23,094 bases of DNA from JBOHUC01 sp050733935 (GTDB lineage Bacteria; Eisenbacteria; RBG-16-71-46; DASYSL01), in NCBI GenBank assembly GCA_050733935.1, contig JBOHUC010000078.1:1-23094 (forward strand), in the 5' to 3' direction. Shown piece by piece: positions 1 to 9,500 of this stretch. Each line of letters begins with the position of its first letter. Within the stretch, counting starts at the first letter, position 1. The notes below the pieces were generated by a model. That model was not told the DNA's origin, did no database searches, and saw only the letters and a list, made by a program, of their open reading frames with translations. Made by a program: the position numbers and the translations under genes.

Positions 1-287
1 GTCGCCGTGCGCTCGGCCGCCTTCTGGCGTTCGCGTTCGGCCTGCGCACGACGCGCGACTTCGGCCTCGTGCTCGCGCTTGCGCGCGACCTCGGCCTTCA
101 CCGCCTCCTTCTCGGTATCCATCTTCAGATGGATCTTTTCGATCACGTCGGCGTCCACGGTGCTCATGTGGCTCTTCGCCTCGACGCCGAGACCTCGAAT
201 CAGATCGAGCACGGCCTCGGAGGACATCTTGATGTCCTTCGCGATCTCGTAGACGCGGACCTTCTTGCCACCGCTCGTGGGGCTCAA
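1..287 (-). CDS. infB: Translation initiation factor IF-2, N-terminal part (runs off the window)
   Basis: IF-2 is the GTPase that brings initiator tRNA to the 30S ribosome. Only the first 95 codons are present. They encode an IF2_N-type domain: KKVRVYEIAKDIKMSS near residues 8-23, then LDLIRGLGVEAKSHMST, followed by a Lys/Glu/Arg/Ala-rich linker helix typical of the long IF-2 N-terminus. The GTPase domain lies outside the window. The start is a TTG at 287. It overlaps the nusA stop as TTGA, and an AAGGAGG Shine-Dalgarno sits 7 nt upstream inside nusA. No ATG lies in this frame near the start. The rimP-nusA-infB order supports the call. The identity is firm; the TTG start is inferred from the ribosome site and the overlap. 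Confidence 0.93.
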   Translation of the reverse strand, partial: MSPTSGGKKVRVYEIAKDIKMSSEAVLDLIRGLGVEAKSHMSTVDADVIEKIHLKMDTEKEAVKAEVARKREHEAEVARRAQAERERQKAAERTA

Positions 288-1807
288 GCGCCGTCCTCCT
301 TCTTCTCCTCGTCCTCCGCGGGGGCCTCGGGCTCGTCATCCTGGGCGGCGGCCGGAGGCGTGCCGAGGTGCGCCGGCACGACATCGGGGTCGTATTCCTC
401 TTCGATTTCGACGGACTCGGGCGGCGGTCCGGCCTCCGCAAGCGCCTCGGCGGCCGCCCGCTCGGCGGCCTCCTCCGGGTGCTCGATCGAGGCCACGGCC
501 TCGGCCGCTTCGTCCTTCTCCATCTCGGGCGTGAAACCGAGCTCGGTTGGCGCTTCGGGACGGTGCGTCGCGAGCGCGTAGCGGGCCACGGCGAGCGCCT
601 TCTCGATCGTCTTCTCGCCGAGGCCGGGGATCGCGACGAGCTCCTCCATCGGATGCGCGAGCAGCTCCTGCACGCTTTCGATGCCGGCCTGCACGAGCTT
701 CTCCTTCAAGCGCGGACCGAGACCTTCGACGGTCTCGATGTCGATGCGCGCGGCCTTCTCGACCGCCTGGCGCTTGAGATCCTCGCTGCGCGAGATGAGA
801 TCGATGCGCCAGCCCGTGAGCTTGGCCGCGAGCCGGGCGTTCTGACCGCCCTTTCCGATCGCGAGCGAGAGCTGGTCGTCCGCGACCACGACCTGCATGC
901 GGTTCTCCTCCTCCTGGACGCGCACGTCGAGCACCTTCGCGGGCGAGAGCGCACGCGAGACGAACACGGCCGGGTCGGCGGACCAGGGCACGATGTCGAT
1001 CCGCTCGCCGCCGAGCTCGCGCACGATGCTCTGGACGCGCGATCCCTTGAGGCCGACGCACGAACCGACCGCGTCCACGCGCGGGTCCTTCGAATATACG
1101 GAGATCTTCGAGCGCGCGCCGGCCTCGCGCGCGACCGCGCGGATCTCGACGATCTTGTCCGCGATCTCGGGGACTTCGGCCTCGAACAACCGGCGCAGGA
1201 AGTCCGGATGGGTCCGCGAGAGGATGACCTGCGGGCCCTTCGCCATCTTGTCGACGTCGAGGACGACCGCGCGCACGTAGTCGCCCTGGCGGTGATGGTC
1301 GCGCGGGATCTGCTCGCGCGACGGAAGAACACCCTCGGCGCGGTCGAGCTTGACGATCACGTTGCCGCGGTCGACCTGCTGGACGACGCCGCGCACGAGC
1401 TGCCCGACGCGCGTCGAGTACTCCTGGAACACGCGGTCGCGCTCGGCTTCGCGGACGCGCTGGATCAGGACCTGCTTCGCGGCCTGGATCGCGTTCCGGC
1501 CGAAGTCCTCGATCGAGAGCGGGAAGCGCACCGGCTCGCCGATCTTCGCGTTCGGATGCGTCGTCTTCGCCTCATCGAGCGTGAGCTGGAGGGCGGGATC
1601 CTCGACCGTCTCGACGACGTCCTTGACCAGCGCCATCTCGATCTTGCCGCTCACGTTGTCGAACCGGACCTCGATGTTCGCGGTGGCGCCGAACTTCTTC
1701 TTGCCGGCGCTCACGAGGCCCGCTTCGAGCGTCTCCACGAGCACGGCACGCTCGACGTTCTTCTCGCGCGTGATGGCGCCCAGTGCTTCGAGAATCTCCG
1801 TGTTCAT
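284..1807 (-). CDS. nusA: Transcription termination/antitermination factor NusA
   Basis: NusA binds RNA polymerase and nascent RNA and modulates pausing, termination and antitermination. The 507-residue product has the N-terminal RNAP-binding domain (about 1-125), an S1 domain (about 134-198), KH1 (about 230-280, with VGLKGSRVQSIVRELGGERI) and KH2 (about 302-345, with IGKGGQNARLAAKLTGW). A helix-hairpin-helix stretch (about 355-412, VEGLGPRLKEKL and IPGLGEKTIEKAL) follows, and an acidic Glu/Ala/Pro-rich tail of about 95 residues ends the protein. The tail replaces the duplicated acidic repeats of the E. coli protein. The ATG at 1807 overlaps the rimP stop as ATGA and has AAGGAG upstream. An open frame continues further upstream but runs through rimP and is not coding. 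nusA is coupled to rimP before it and infB after it. Confidence 0.97.
   Translation of the reverse strand: MNTEILEALGAITREKNVERAVLVETLEAGLVSAGKKKFGATANIEVRFDNVSGKIEMALVKDVVETVEDPALQLTLDEAKTTHPNAKIGEPVRFPLSIEDFGRNAIQAAKQVLIQRVREAERDRVFQEYSTRVGQLVRGVVQQVDRGNVIVKLDRAEGVLPSREQIPRDHHRQGDYVRAVVLDVDKMAKGPQVILSRTHPDFLRRLFEAEVPEIADKIVEIRAVAREAGARSKISVYSKDPRVDAVGSCVGLKGSRVQSIVRELGGERIDIVPWSADPAVFVSRALSPAKVLDVRVQEEENRMQVVVADDQLSLAIGKGGQNARLAAKLTGWRIDLISRSEDLKRQAVEKAARIDIETVEGLGPRLKEKLVQAGIESVQELLAHPMEELVAIPGLGEKTIEKALAVARYALATHRPEAPTELGFTPEMEKDEAAEAVASIEHPEEAAERAAAEALAEAGPPPESVEIEEEYDPDVVPAHLGTPPAAAQDDEPEAPAEDEEKKEDGA
295..301 (-). promoter_or_regulatory. Strong Shine-Dalgarno fixing the infB TTG start
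   Basis: On the minus strand AAGGAGG lies within the last codons of nusA, 7 nt before the TTG at 287. It decides the otherwise unusual start codon and implies translational coupling of infB to nusA. Confidence 0.75.
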
Positions 1808-2301
1808 TGCGACTCCTTGCCCGTTCCTTGACGCGCCCGAATCTGGGCCCAGGGATCGACCACGAGATGCGCCTTCTGAATCGCCGCGACCGGGGCGCTC
1901 CAGCTTCCGCCCTCCTCCAGTCCGACGAGGATCGCGCCGTTCTTCGCCTCGAGGAGCGTCCCCTCGACGCGACGCCGGCCGTCGATCAGGTCGTGCGTTT
2001 GCACGAACACCTTCTGTCCGACGTAACGCGAAAAGTGCTCGGGCGTCCGAAGCCTTCGCTCGATGCCCGGCGAGCTGACCTCGAGCACGAAGCGGGTCGA
2101 CACGGTCTGGTTCATCTCGAGCGCGTCGCCGAGCCGCTTCGACACCCGCGAGCAATCGTCGATCGAAACTCCGCCCGCCTTGTCGATCGAAACGCGGAGC
2201 GTCCAGCGCCCCGACTGGACGAACTCGACGTCCACGAGCTCGAAGCCCAGCTCCTCGACCAGAGGGGTCGCGATCTCGAGCACTTCGGAACGGACGTCCA
2301 T
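1804..2301 (-). CDS. rimP: Ribosome maturation factor RimP
   Basis: RimP assists maturation of the 30S subunit. The 165-residue product shows the N-terminal alpha/beta domain with ELGFELVDVEFVQSGR and LRVSIDKAGGVSIDDCSRVS. The central family signature FVLEVSSPGIERRL follows, then the SH3-like C-terminal half (VFVQTHDLIDGRRRVEGTL). The ATG at 2301 is chosen because GGGAG lies 7 nt upstream and the protein then starts at MDVRSEVLEIA, where the family usually begins. A GTG at 2346 would add 15 Pro/Arg-rich residues without family character. It is the first gene of the rimP-nusA-infB operon, and its stop overlaps the nusA start. Confidence 0.95.
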   Translation of the reverse strand: MDVRSEVLEIATPLVEELGFELVDVEFVQSGRWTLRVSIDKAGGVSIDDCSRVSKRLGDALEMNQTVSTRFVLEVSSPGIERRLRTPEHFSRYVGQKVFVQTHDLIDGRRRVEGTLLEAKNGAILVGLEEGGSWSAPVAAIQKAHLVVDPWAQIRARQGTGKESQ

Positions 2302-2442
2302 GCGCAGGCTCCCGGGCTCCGGCGGAAACCGGGCCTTACGGAACACGGACCGGCCCGCGCCTCGGATGGCGGCCGGGGGACTCCGGGGTCAGGACCTGAA
2401 GGCGTGGACGCAGGGAGCCGCGGGAGGGGCCGTAAAGCACAA

Positions 2443-2467
2443 TGAGTGGTCCGGACCGCACCACTCA
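2443..2467 (-). promoter_or_regulatory. Perfect 8-bp inverted repeat in the rimP leader
   Basis: TGAGTGGT (2443-2450) and ACCACTCA (2460-2467) are perfect inverted repeats around a 9-nt loop. On the minus strand the stem is followed by TTGTGCTTT. It could be a terminator of the upstream peptidase gene, a 5'-end hairpin or attenuator of the rimP operon transcript, or an operator. The sequence does not decide between these. Confidence 0.4.
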
Positions 2468-2475
2468 CACTCGCG

Positions 2476-2504
2476 AAATTAGCGCAGAAGCCCGAAACGG
2501 GCAA
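2476..2504 (-). promoter_or_regulatory. Candidate promoter of the rimP-nusA-infB operon
   Basis: On the minus strand TTGCCC (2504-2499) and TAATTT (2481-2476) are separated by 17 nt in the 258-nt gap between the peptidase gene and rimP. The match to the sigma70 consensus is partial. The stretch is one of the few AT-rich spots here, and it would give a leader of about 165 nt before rimP. This is inference from the motif only. Confidence 0.35.
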
Positions 2505-2544
2505 GGGGGGATTTGCGAGCCCGGGAATTGCGGGCCCGGATGGG

Positions 2545-2560
2545 GCGGGCCGGGGCCCGC
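2545..2560 (-). terminator. GC-rich hairpin at the end of the M28 peptidase gene
   Basis: GCGGGC / GCCCGC form a perfect 6-bp stem around a 4-nt loop and overlap the last base of the peptidase stop codon. Further GGGCCC/CCCGGG palindromic blocks follow at about 2518-2540. There is no U-run, so intrinsic termination is uncertain. Confidence 0.3.
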
Positions 2561-3519
2561 TACGGCGCGGCGGACGAGACCGCCTCCTCCCATTCGCTCG
2601 TGTAGACGTACCAGAGGAGGACGCGTCCGACCTGGCCCAGGCTTCCCGGCGCCACCTGCGTCATGTCGTCCCCGGTCGTGTGCCAGGCCGGATAGTCGAA
2701 GTCGATGATGTCGATGCCGGGGATTCCCGCCTCGATGAACGGAGCGTGGTCGTCGTACACGTTGTGGCGCGGCGTTCCGATGAACGCAGGCGCGTTCACC
2801 TTCTTCCCTCCCGACCAGATGCGCTCCACCAGGTTGCGCGCGACGTTGTAGGAGTTCTGCTCGTAGTAGAGCTCGAGGTTCTTGTCGCCCACGAGATCGA
2901 CGACGATCGCGAGCGCGGGCCACGGATGGCCCAGGTGCTTCACGTAGTAGCGCGAGCCCCGGCAAAAACCCAGCACGTCGTCGCCCCGGCCCATGTCCTC
3001 GCCGTCGAACAGCACGATCTCGACCCCGACCGGAGGCGGCTGCTCGCCGAACGCGCGGGCGACCTCGAGCAGCACGGCCACGCCGGACGCTCCGTCGTTC
3101 GCCCCCGGGACGGGAGCCGTGCGCTTCGCCGGGTCGAGGTCCTTGTCGGCCGCCGGCCGCGTGTCCCAGTGCGCACCGAGCACGATCCACGTTCCCGTAC
3201 GGGGGCCGTACCGCGCACGCAGGTTCGTGAGCACCATGGGCTGCCCGTAGACCGTGTCCGGAAACGTCTGGAGCTCGACGTTCGCTCCGGTTTTCCGGAG
3301 CTCGGAAGCGAGCCAGTCGCGGCAGGCGTCGTGCCCCTGGGTCATCGGGATGCGCGGCCCGAACGCGACCTGGGCTTCGAGCCCCTTCCACGCGCGGTCC
3401 TCGTCGAACGAGGGAACAGGATGGTCGCGGCAGCCCGCGAATGCGAGCGCGAGCGACGAGGACAGCGCGAGGAGACATCCGATGCGGACGAACGGGGAAC
3501 GGGGCGTGCGATCGCTCAT
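2560..3519 (-). CDS. Lipoprotein of the M28 peptidase / glutaminyl-cyclase family
   Basis: The 319-residue product begins with a lipoprotein signal peptide ending in LAFAGC (Cys30), so it is probably anchored in a membrane facing the periplasm. The M28 zinc fold is clear: GAHWDTRP (His117, Asp119), GANDGASG (Asp142), FDGED (Glu174, Asp175), DLVG (Asp208) and AWHTTGDD (Trp279, His280). The Asp-Glu-His zinc set, the Trp-His pair and GSRYYVKHL resemble type II glutaminyl cyclases (QPCT, PgQC) more than aminopeptidases. Those enzymes turn N-terminal Gln into pyroglutamate. Aminopeptidase activity remains possible. The ATG at 3519 is preferred over a GTG at 3537; neither has a strong ribosome site. 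The gene follows sprA by 69 nt on the same strand. Confidence 0.88.
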   Translation of the reverse strand: MSDRTPRSPFVRIGCLLALSSSLALAFAGCRDHPVPSFDEDRAWKGLEAQVAFGPRIPMTQGHDACRDWLASELRKTGANVELQTFPDTVYGQPMVLTNLRARYGPRTGTWIVLGAHWDTRPAADKDLDPAKRTAPVPGANDGASGVAVLLEVARAFGEQPPPVGVEIVLFDGEDMGRGDDVLGFCRGSRYYVKHLGHPWPALAIVVDLVGDKNLELYYEQNSYNVARNLVERIWSGGKKVNAPAFIGTPRHNVYDDHAPFIEAGIPGIDIIDFDYPAWHTTGDDMTQVAPGSLGQVGRVLLWYVYTSEWEEAVSSAAP

Positions 3520-3588
3520 GGGTTCGCATTCAAACACACGGATGCGCTCGCGGTCTACGTGCGGCGGCGTGCGGCTGGCGTGCGCCGG

Positions 3589-6500
3589 CTAGAAACGGAC
3601 CGAGCCCGTGAGCTCGAGGCGGATCGACCGGGTGACGAGCGGATCGCCCTCGACGTTTCGGATCTGGAGATCGCGCGCCTGCGAGAACCCGAGCCCGAGC
3701 GTCCCGTTCACGTAGGTCGAGAACGCGTACGTGCCGCTCGAGTTGATGTCGAACCGGTCGGTGTTGATCTTCGACGAGGACGTGCCAAACGCCTCGGTCT
3801 GGCCGGTGCGCTTGTCGAACGTGCCGTCGAGCTGGAGCGTGAGCGTGCTCTTGAGTCCCGAGCCGCCGAAGATCGGGACTTTCTGACCCTGCGTGTACGA
3901 GCGGTTGATGCTCGCCCGGAGGGTCGTCTGTCCCTCGCGCCGGGTCGCGCGCCGCGTGCCGAAGTCGTCGCGGCGGGACTTCTTGCGGTCGACCGAGAAC
4001 AGGACCTGGGCCTGGCCGCGGGTCTGCCCGGACAGGGAAAGAAGCGGACTGAAGCCCGAGGCGAACTGCTTCGACGTCGGATTCGAGAGGTTCGCGCCCT
4101 CCGTCGTGCGAACTGTGTTCCAGCGCGTCTGCGCGTTGAGAGCACTGAACATTCCCTGAAGCCTCAACACGCGCGCGACCGAGCCCCACTCGAAGGACAG
4201 GTCCGGGAACGTCACGTTCTTCGTGTTCGAGACCTGCGTGTTGTAGACGCGGTTCGTGTTCGTGTAGTTGAGCCGCGCCCGCGCCGTCGAGCGCCCGACG
4301 AGCGCCACGGTGGTCGAGGCGTCGCCGGAGTACGTGCGCTGCGCGTTGTCGGTCGCCTGCGGTCCGCGGTAGATGGACTGAACCTCGTCTCCGTTCCACT
4401 GCGTGTTGGGGTCGCGCGCGATGCCGAGCCTGTACGGGACCGACGGAACGCCGCTGTAGCGTGAGAAAGCGGTCGAGCGGCTGAACGTTCCGCGGAGCGA
4501 GATGTTCCCGAGACGGGAGAGCGTCCGCCCGACCGGAATCGAGAAGCCGCCGCCGCTCGGCACCGGCGCCCCGGGCGCTCCGGGCGCCCCGGGCGGGACA
4601 CCCGCCCGCGTGGTGTCGAACGCGGCCGTGTCGCCCGGAGCCGTGCGCCGGGGCACGTTCGGCATCGGGTTCACGCTCGTGGGGGGCTTCGCCACGCCGG
4701 CGAGCCGCGTGAGCGGAATTTCCCAGCCGATGCCCGCGTTCGTCGAGTTCGTGAACGACCCGAGTGAGAGATCGGGTGAGAGATCCGGCGTGCGCGCCTC
4801 CGTGTACGAAGTCGCGAAGTCGAGGCTCGGCCGGACGAACGTGTGCACGGGCAGCACGACCCGGCCGTCGATCCGCTGGTTGAAGTTCGTCATGGTGCCG
4901 AAGTTGATGCCGAGGATGCGGTCCGGCTCGATGCCGGGGATGAACGCGTTCCGCGTCGCCGTGAGGCTGTAGCTTCCGAACGGGAGCGGGCGCCAGCTCG
5001 CACCGAGCTGATAGAGCGCGGTCTTCCGGTACACGTCGCTCTGGAGCGAGTAGGCGTCGACCGCGTCGTCGAGCGAGCGTTTGTACACGAACGACCGCGT
5101 GGTCGTCATCGCGAACGCGATCGAGGCCGACTGGGGCAGGATCTGGAACTTGTGCCGCCCCCCTGCGCGCGTCTTGAGGCCCGGGACCGGAACCGCGAAC
5201 CACTCCGCAGGCGCGATCGAATAGCTTCCACCGCCGGACAGGGTGCGCGAGGAATCCGCCTGCGTGGGCGTGTGCGAGACGCGGTCCGCAAAGTTGAAGT
5301 TGAGGGTCGCCCGGCCGATCGTGTTCTTGAGAATCGGATTCCGGTCGCCGGTCTTCGAGAACGTGACGCCGAAGCTCCGGTCGACCGACGTGCTGCGCTC
5401 GGCTTCCGCATCGGACCCCGAGAGGAAGATGTCGGTCCCGGTGCGCAGGCGGGGCGTGCTCGACGCGCGCGCGTAGCTGAACGAAATCGGGAGCGCGACT
5501 CCGGTCGTGGTGACGAACCGGTGCGGCTGGAACGTCCCCGAGAAGGCGATCCGGTCCGAATTGATGTTGCTGCCGGTCGTCTGCCCGAGGCGCTGGAAGT
5601 TCTCGTCCGTGCGGTCCCAGTTGGTCGTGAACATGAACAAGTCGGCGACCTTCGCGTTCACCGTGACACGGTTCGCGATGCCCGGGGTCCGCTCGACGTT
5701 GAGCGCGCGCAGATCGTCGATCCAGACCGTCCCCGAGATCGTGTTCATGGAGCGCCAGGCGGTCGACGTGTCCACGACCGCCCGGTCGCTCGAGACGCCG
5801 ATCGAAAGCCGCTGGATGCGCGTGAAGGTCGGCGACCCGACGACCACGAAGCGCTCGTCGCCGCGATCGACGGTGTCCGCGACCGAGCCCGCGGGGCGAT
5901 CCAGCTTGAGGCTCGTGAAGTCCGTGAGGTTGAGCACGATCTGCTGCCACGGCGTCGGCACGGAGGGCGCGGCGGGCGCGTTCCGCACCGGACGCGAATA
6001 CTCGTAGTAGTTCCGCTCGTCGTAGCCCATCCGGAGGTAGAAGCGCGCGGAGTCCTGATCCTGGAACTCGAACTGCGCGAGATAGAAACCCAGGCTCGAA
6101 TAACGCGTGTAGTCCTCGGGCAGGAGCTGGTCCTTGAAGATGAGCGCGTTCGCGCCCACCGCGAGTCGCGTGACTTCGAGCGCGATCGACTGCTCGCGCT
6201 GGCTGTCCTCCGCCCCGCCCAGGTTCCCTTCGCCCTGGACCGTGCCGGGTGGCGGCGTGTAGATGTTCCGGTCCTCCTGGTTGTTCACGTTGCGCGCCAC
6301 CACGCTGCCGTTTGCCTGCACGGTCGCATCGTCGAGAGCATTGATGCGCCAGCGATTTCCGACGACGTCGACGGCCGCGATCTCGATCAGGGGCTGGCGG
6401 CCGTCCGAGAACTCGGACCCCTTGGGCGCCGCGGCGTCGCCCTGGAACGACTCGATGCCCTCGAGCCACACGCGCATGTGCTTCACAGTCGCGAGGCTTC

Positions 6501-9500
6501 CGTTCCCGATCACGCTCCGGACGTTCGAGTCGTTCACGTCGAGCGGGATTCGGTAGCGCTTCCAGCCGTTGTTGGGCGCGACCGGCTGACCGCTCAACGT
6601 GAGCGTCGACTCCGCGGCGAAGATCAGGTACGGCGCGAGGGCCGCCTCGTCCCCGAGCGCGAGCGAGTAGCGGACGTAGCTGTTCAACCGATCGAGCGAC
6701 TGGTCGCTGTTCAGGTCCTCGGTGAACAGGCGCGACCCGCTCTCGTACGTTCCCTTGCTCTTCTCGCTCAGCGTCGGGCCGATGTAGTTGAGCGGATCGT
6801 AGCGCTGGATCTGCTGCGTCTCGTCGCTCAGGTTGACCGGCGACGTCTGGAAGTTGTCCCCGTGCTTGTCCACGTCGGTCGCGGTCGACAGGTCGTAGAG
6901 GTCGGCCTCCCGCTCGTCCGCGATCCCGTCCGCTCCCGTGTCCTCGCGGATGTCCGGGTTGTCGCTCGGGTCGTACTTGCCGTCCCGGTTCTTGTCCTCG
7001 GAGTCGAGGAGCTCGTTCGGGGACACGCCGGGGGCCCGCTGCGCGTCCTCCGACACGATCCCGAGATCGACATGGAGCTTGAGGTTCGGATTCCCGCGCA
7101 CGTCCAGGGACCGCCAGTCGTTGATCCACAGCTCGAGGTACTGCATGCGCGAGAAGTCCGCGCCGTCCGGCTCGACGGTGGTCGTGATCCCGGTCCAGAG
7201 CTCGGGATGAATCCGCACCGCGGGCGCCTTCGGGATGTACAGGTCGAGCACGTTCACGAAGTTCTGCGCCCCCTCGTTCTCCGACAGCCGGGGGTTGAGG
7301 TCGGCAGCCTGAACCGTGTTGACCGGGTTGTACCAGATGAGCTCCGTGTAATCGGCGTCGACCGTATCGGTGAGTGCGCCGTCAATGGAGAGCGGCGGCG
7401 AGGGCCACTTCCACGCGAGCCGGGACATGGCTGCCGTATACGAGTCGCGGTTCCCTTCGAAATCGTCGATGTAGATCGTGTTCTTCGTGTTCGGGTTCGG
7501 CATCGAGAAGCCGACCTCGGCGTTCACGTCGATGCGCGACGGCTCGGTCGTCGAATAGCCCGGCAGGCGATCCGCGAGGCGGGTCAGGGCGTAAGGCTTG
7601 AGCGAGAACTGCGTGTAAACGTCGCCGATCATCGTGCGAGTCGGCTCCTCGCCGAGCCGCGGCCTGAGCTCCTGCTGGCCCTTCGATTCGTAGATGAACG
7701 CGCCGCCGAGCGACTTCTCGATCCCGCGGTAGCCGAACGCGCCGCCGACGAGCGTGCGGCCTGCCTGCGAGAAGAGCGGCGCGAACGAGTAGTCGATCGT
7801 GAGCCGGGCGCGATTCTCCCGCGCGCGGGCAGTGAGGAGCGTCACGATCCCGGCGTCGTAGTCGATCGTGTAGTCCTTGTTGCGCTCGAGCGGCACGCCC
7901 TCGATCGCGATCACCTCGGAGCCTTCGAGAAGGCCCGTCTGTCCGAGGCTGATCGTTCCCGAGAAGTCGCTGCCCGTGAACTTGGCGTAGATGTAGTACT
8001 TCCGGTCGTTGATCAGCAGGATGTTCCGCTTGTCGTACACGTTCCGGTTCGACTCGAGCCCGACCGGCGTGATCCCGCCGCCCGGGATGCCGGGAGGATT
8101 CGCAAGACCGGGCGGCCAGTAGATGCGTTTGCGGAGTCCCGGAATCGTCTGGTCCGTGCCCGTGACGCGCGGCCGGAAGAAGAACTCCTCGACCGGGCTC
8201 GAGTCCGGCCGGGGACCGACGCGCGGGTCGAACGGTCGCAGGTCCGGGAAGAACAGAATGCCGCGGTCCACGTCCAGGAAATCGGCGTTGGTGAACTTGT
8301 CGACCGTTTGATCCTGTCCTTCGAGCGGTGAGCCCGATCCGTTGTCCTTGAACAAATCGATGCCCGTGATCTGGAGGTACGTGAAGAGATCCGTCCCTTC
8401 CTTGTAGGCGTCGGTCGCCTCCTCGAGCGCCGCGTCGTAGCGGCGGATTTCGAACGTGAGCGACTTGGGATCGATGTTCGTCGTCTGGAGGTCGTAGAAG
8501 CTCTTGATCTCGTAATCGCGCGTCACGATGAACGGTGCGACCGTGGAGTCGGTCTCGAAGAAGTCCGAACTGGCGGCGGCCGGCAGGAGGTCGCGCGGCG
8601 CCTGCAGGATCTGGAGGCGGAGCGAGTCGCACGGCACGGACGGATCGTTCGAGCAGTCCGGGGCGCTTCCCACGGTGCGGCGGGTCCCGTCGGCCAGGAC
8701 CTCGACGTAGCTCACTCCCAGCACCTGCGCGTTCGAAAGCGCGCTCTTGAGCACGAGCACCGGGAAGCGCTCGCCGTAGAACGTGAACGTGATTTCGTAG
8801 TCGGTGAGCTCGCGCAGACCGTCGAACTCGCCTGGGATCCGCGGCGACGATCCGGGGGCGCCCGCGGGATCGATCTCCGCGAAGCCCGCCCGCACGCCCT
8901 GGTTGTTGTTGCCGTTCTTGTCGTCGACGAACACCTTGACCGTTCCGATCTCGATCCGGCTGTTCGTCTGGAGCTGCGCCGTCGGACGCTGCAGGAAGAA
9001 GTACTTGCCCTTGATGTAGTTCAGGTCGTCGATCTGGCGAATGACCTCCTGGGCCGTTCCCTGGAAGGACTTTCTCTCCGACCGGCCTTCCTGCTTCGAG
9101 GCGATGAGAGCGACGTCGGTGCCGCCCAGGCGTGCGGCGGCCTTGGCACCGAAGAGTCCTTCGTTCCGGCCGCTGTAGGAGACGTACTGCGTGCCGGGAA
9201 GCGAGAGGTTCGTGTTCCCGAGATCCACGCTCTTGAGGATCTCGTCGTCGTAGCCTGTGTAGTGAATGCCGATCCGGTTCGAGAGCGGCACCGTGTTCGC
9301 CGAGTTCTGCGCGACGTCGACGCGCACCTTGTCGCCCAGGCTTCCGTCGAGGCGGATGTCGAGGTCCTGCCGCATGTCGAGCTGCGGGAAGAGCGATCGC
9401 CGGACGCCGGTTCCCGAAATCCGGTTGTCCCAGTTCGACGTGCCCGCGATCGAGATGCGCTCCGAGCCCGAGACATTGAGCGACGGACCGCCGCGGCCGA

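Noticed and set aside
4550..4610. GAP-rich repeat in sprA as a possible mobile or regulatory repeat
   Set aside because: It is an in-frame collagen-like Gly-Ala-Pro loop within the coding sequence, explained as low-complexity protein sequence.
3530..7129. Long minus-strand frames overlapping sprA in another phase (also 7382-10030)
   Set aside because: They are Arg/Pro-rich shadow frames; the sprA frame carries all recognisable motifs.
4843..8331. A long open frame on the plus strand opposite sprA (over 1100 codons), with similar ones at 2446-4464, 368-1831 and 13879-15270
   Set aside because: They lie antisense to clear genes, are dominated by Arg/Asp/Val/Leu from reverse reading of GC-rich codons, and show no domain. 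They reflect high third-position GC.
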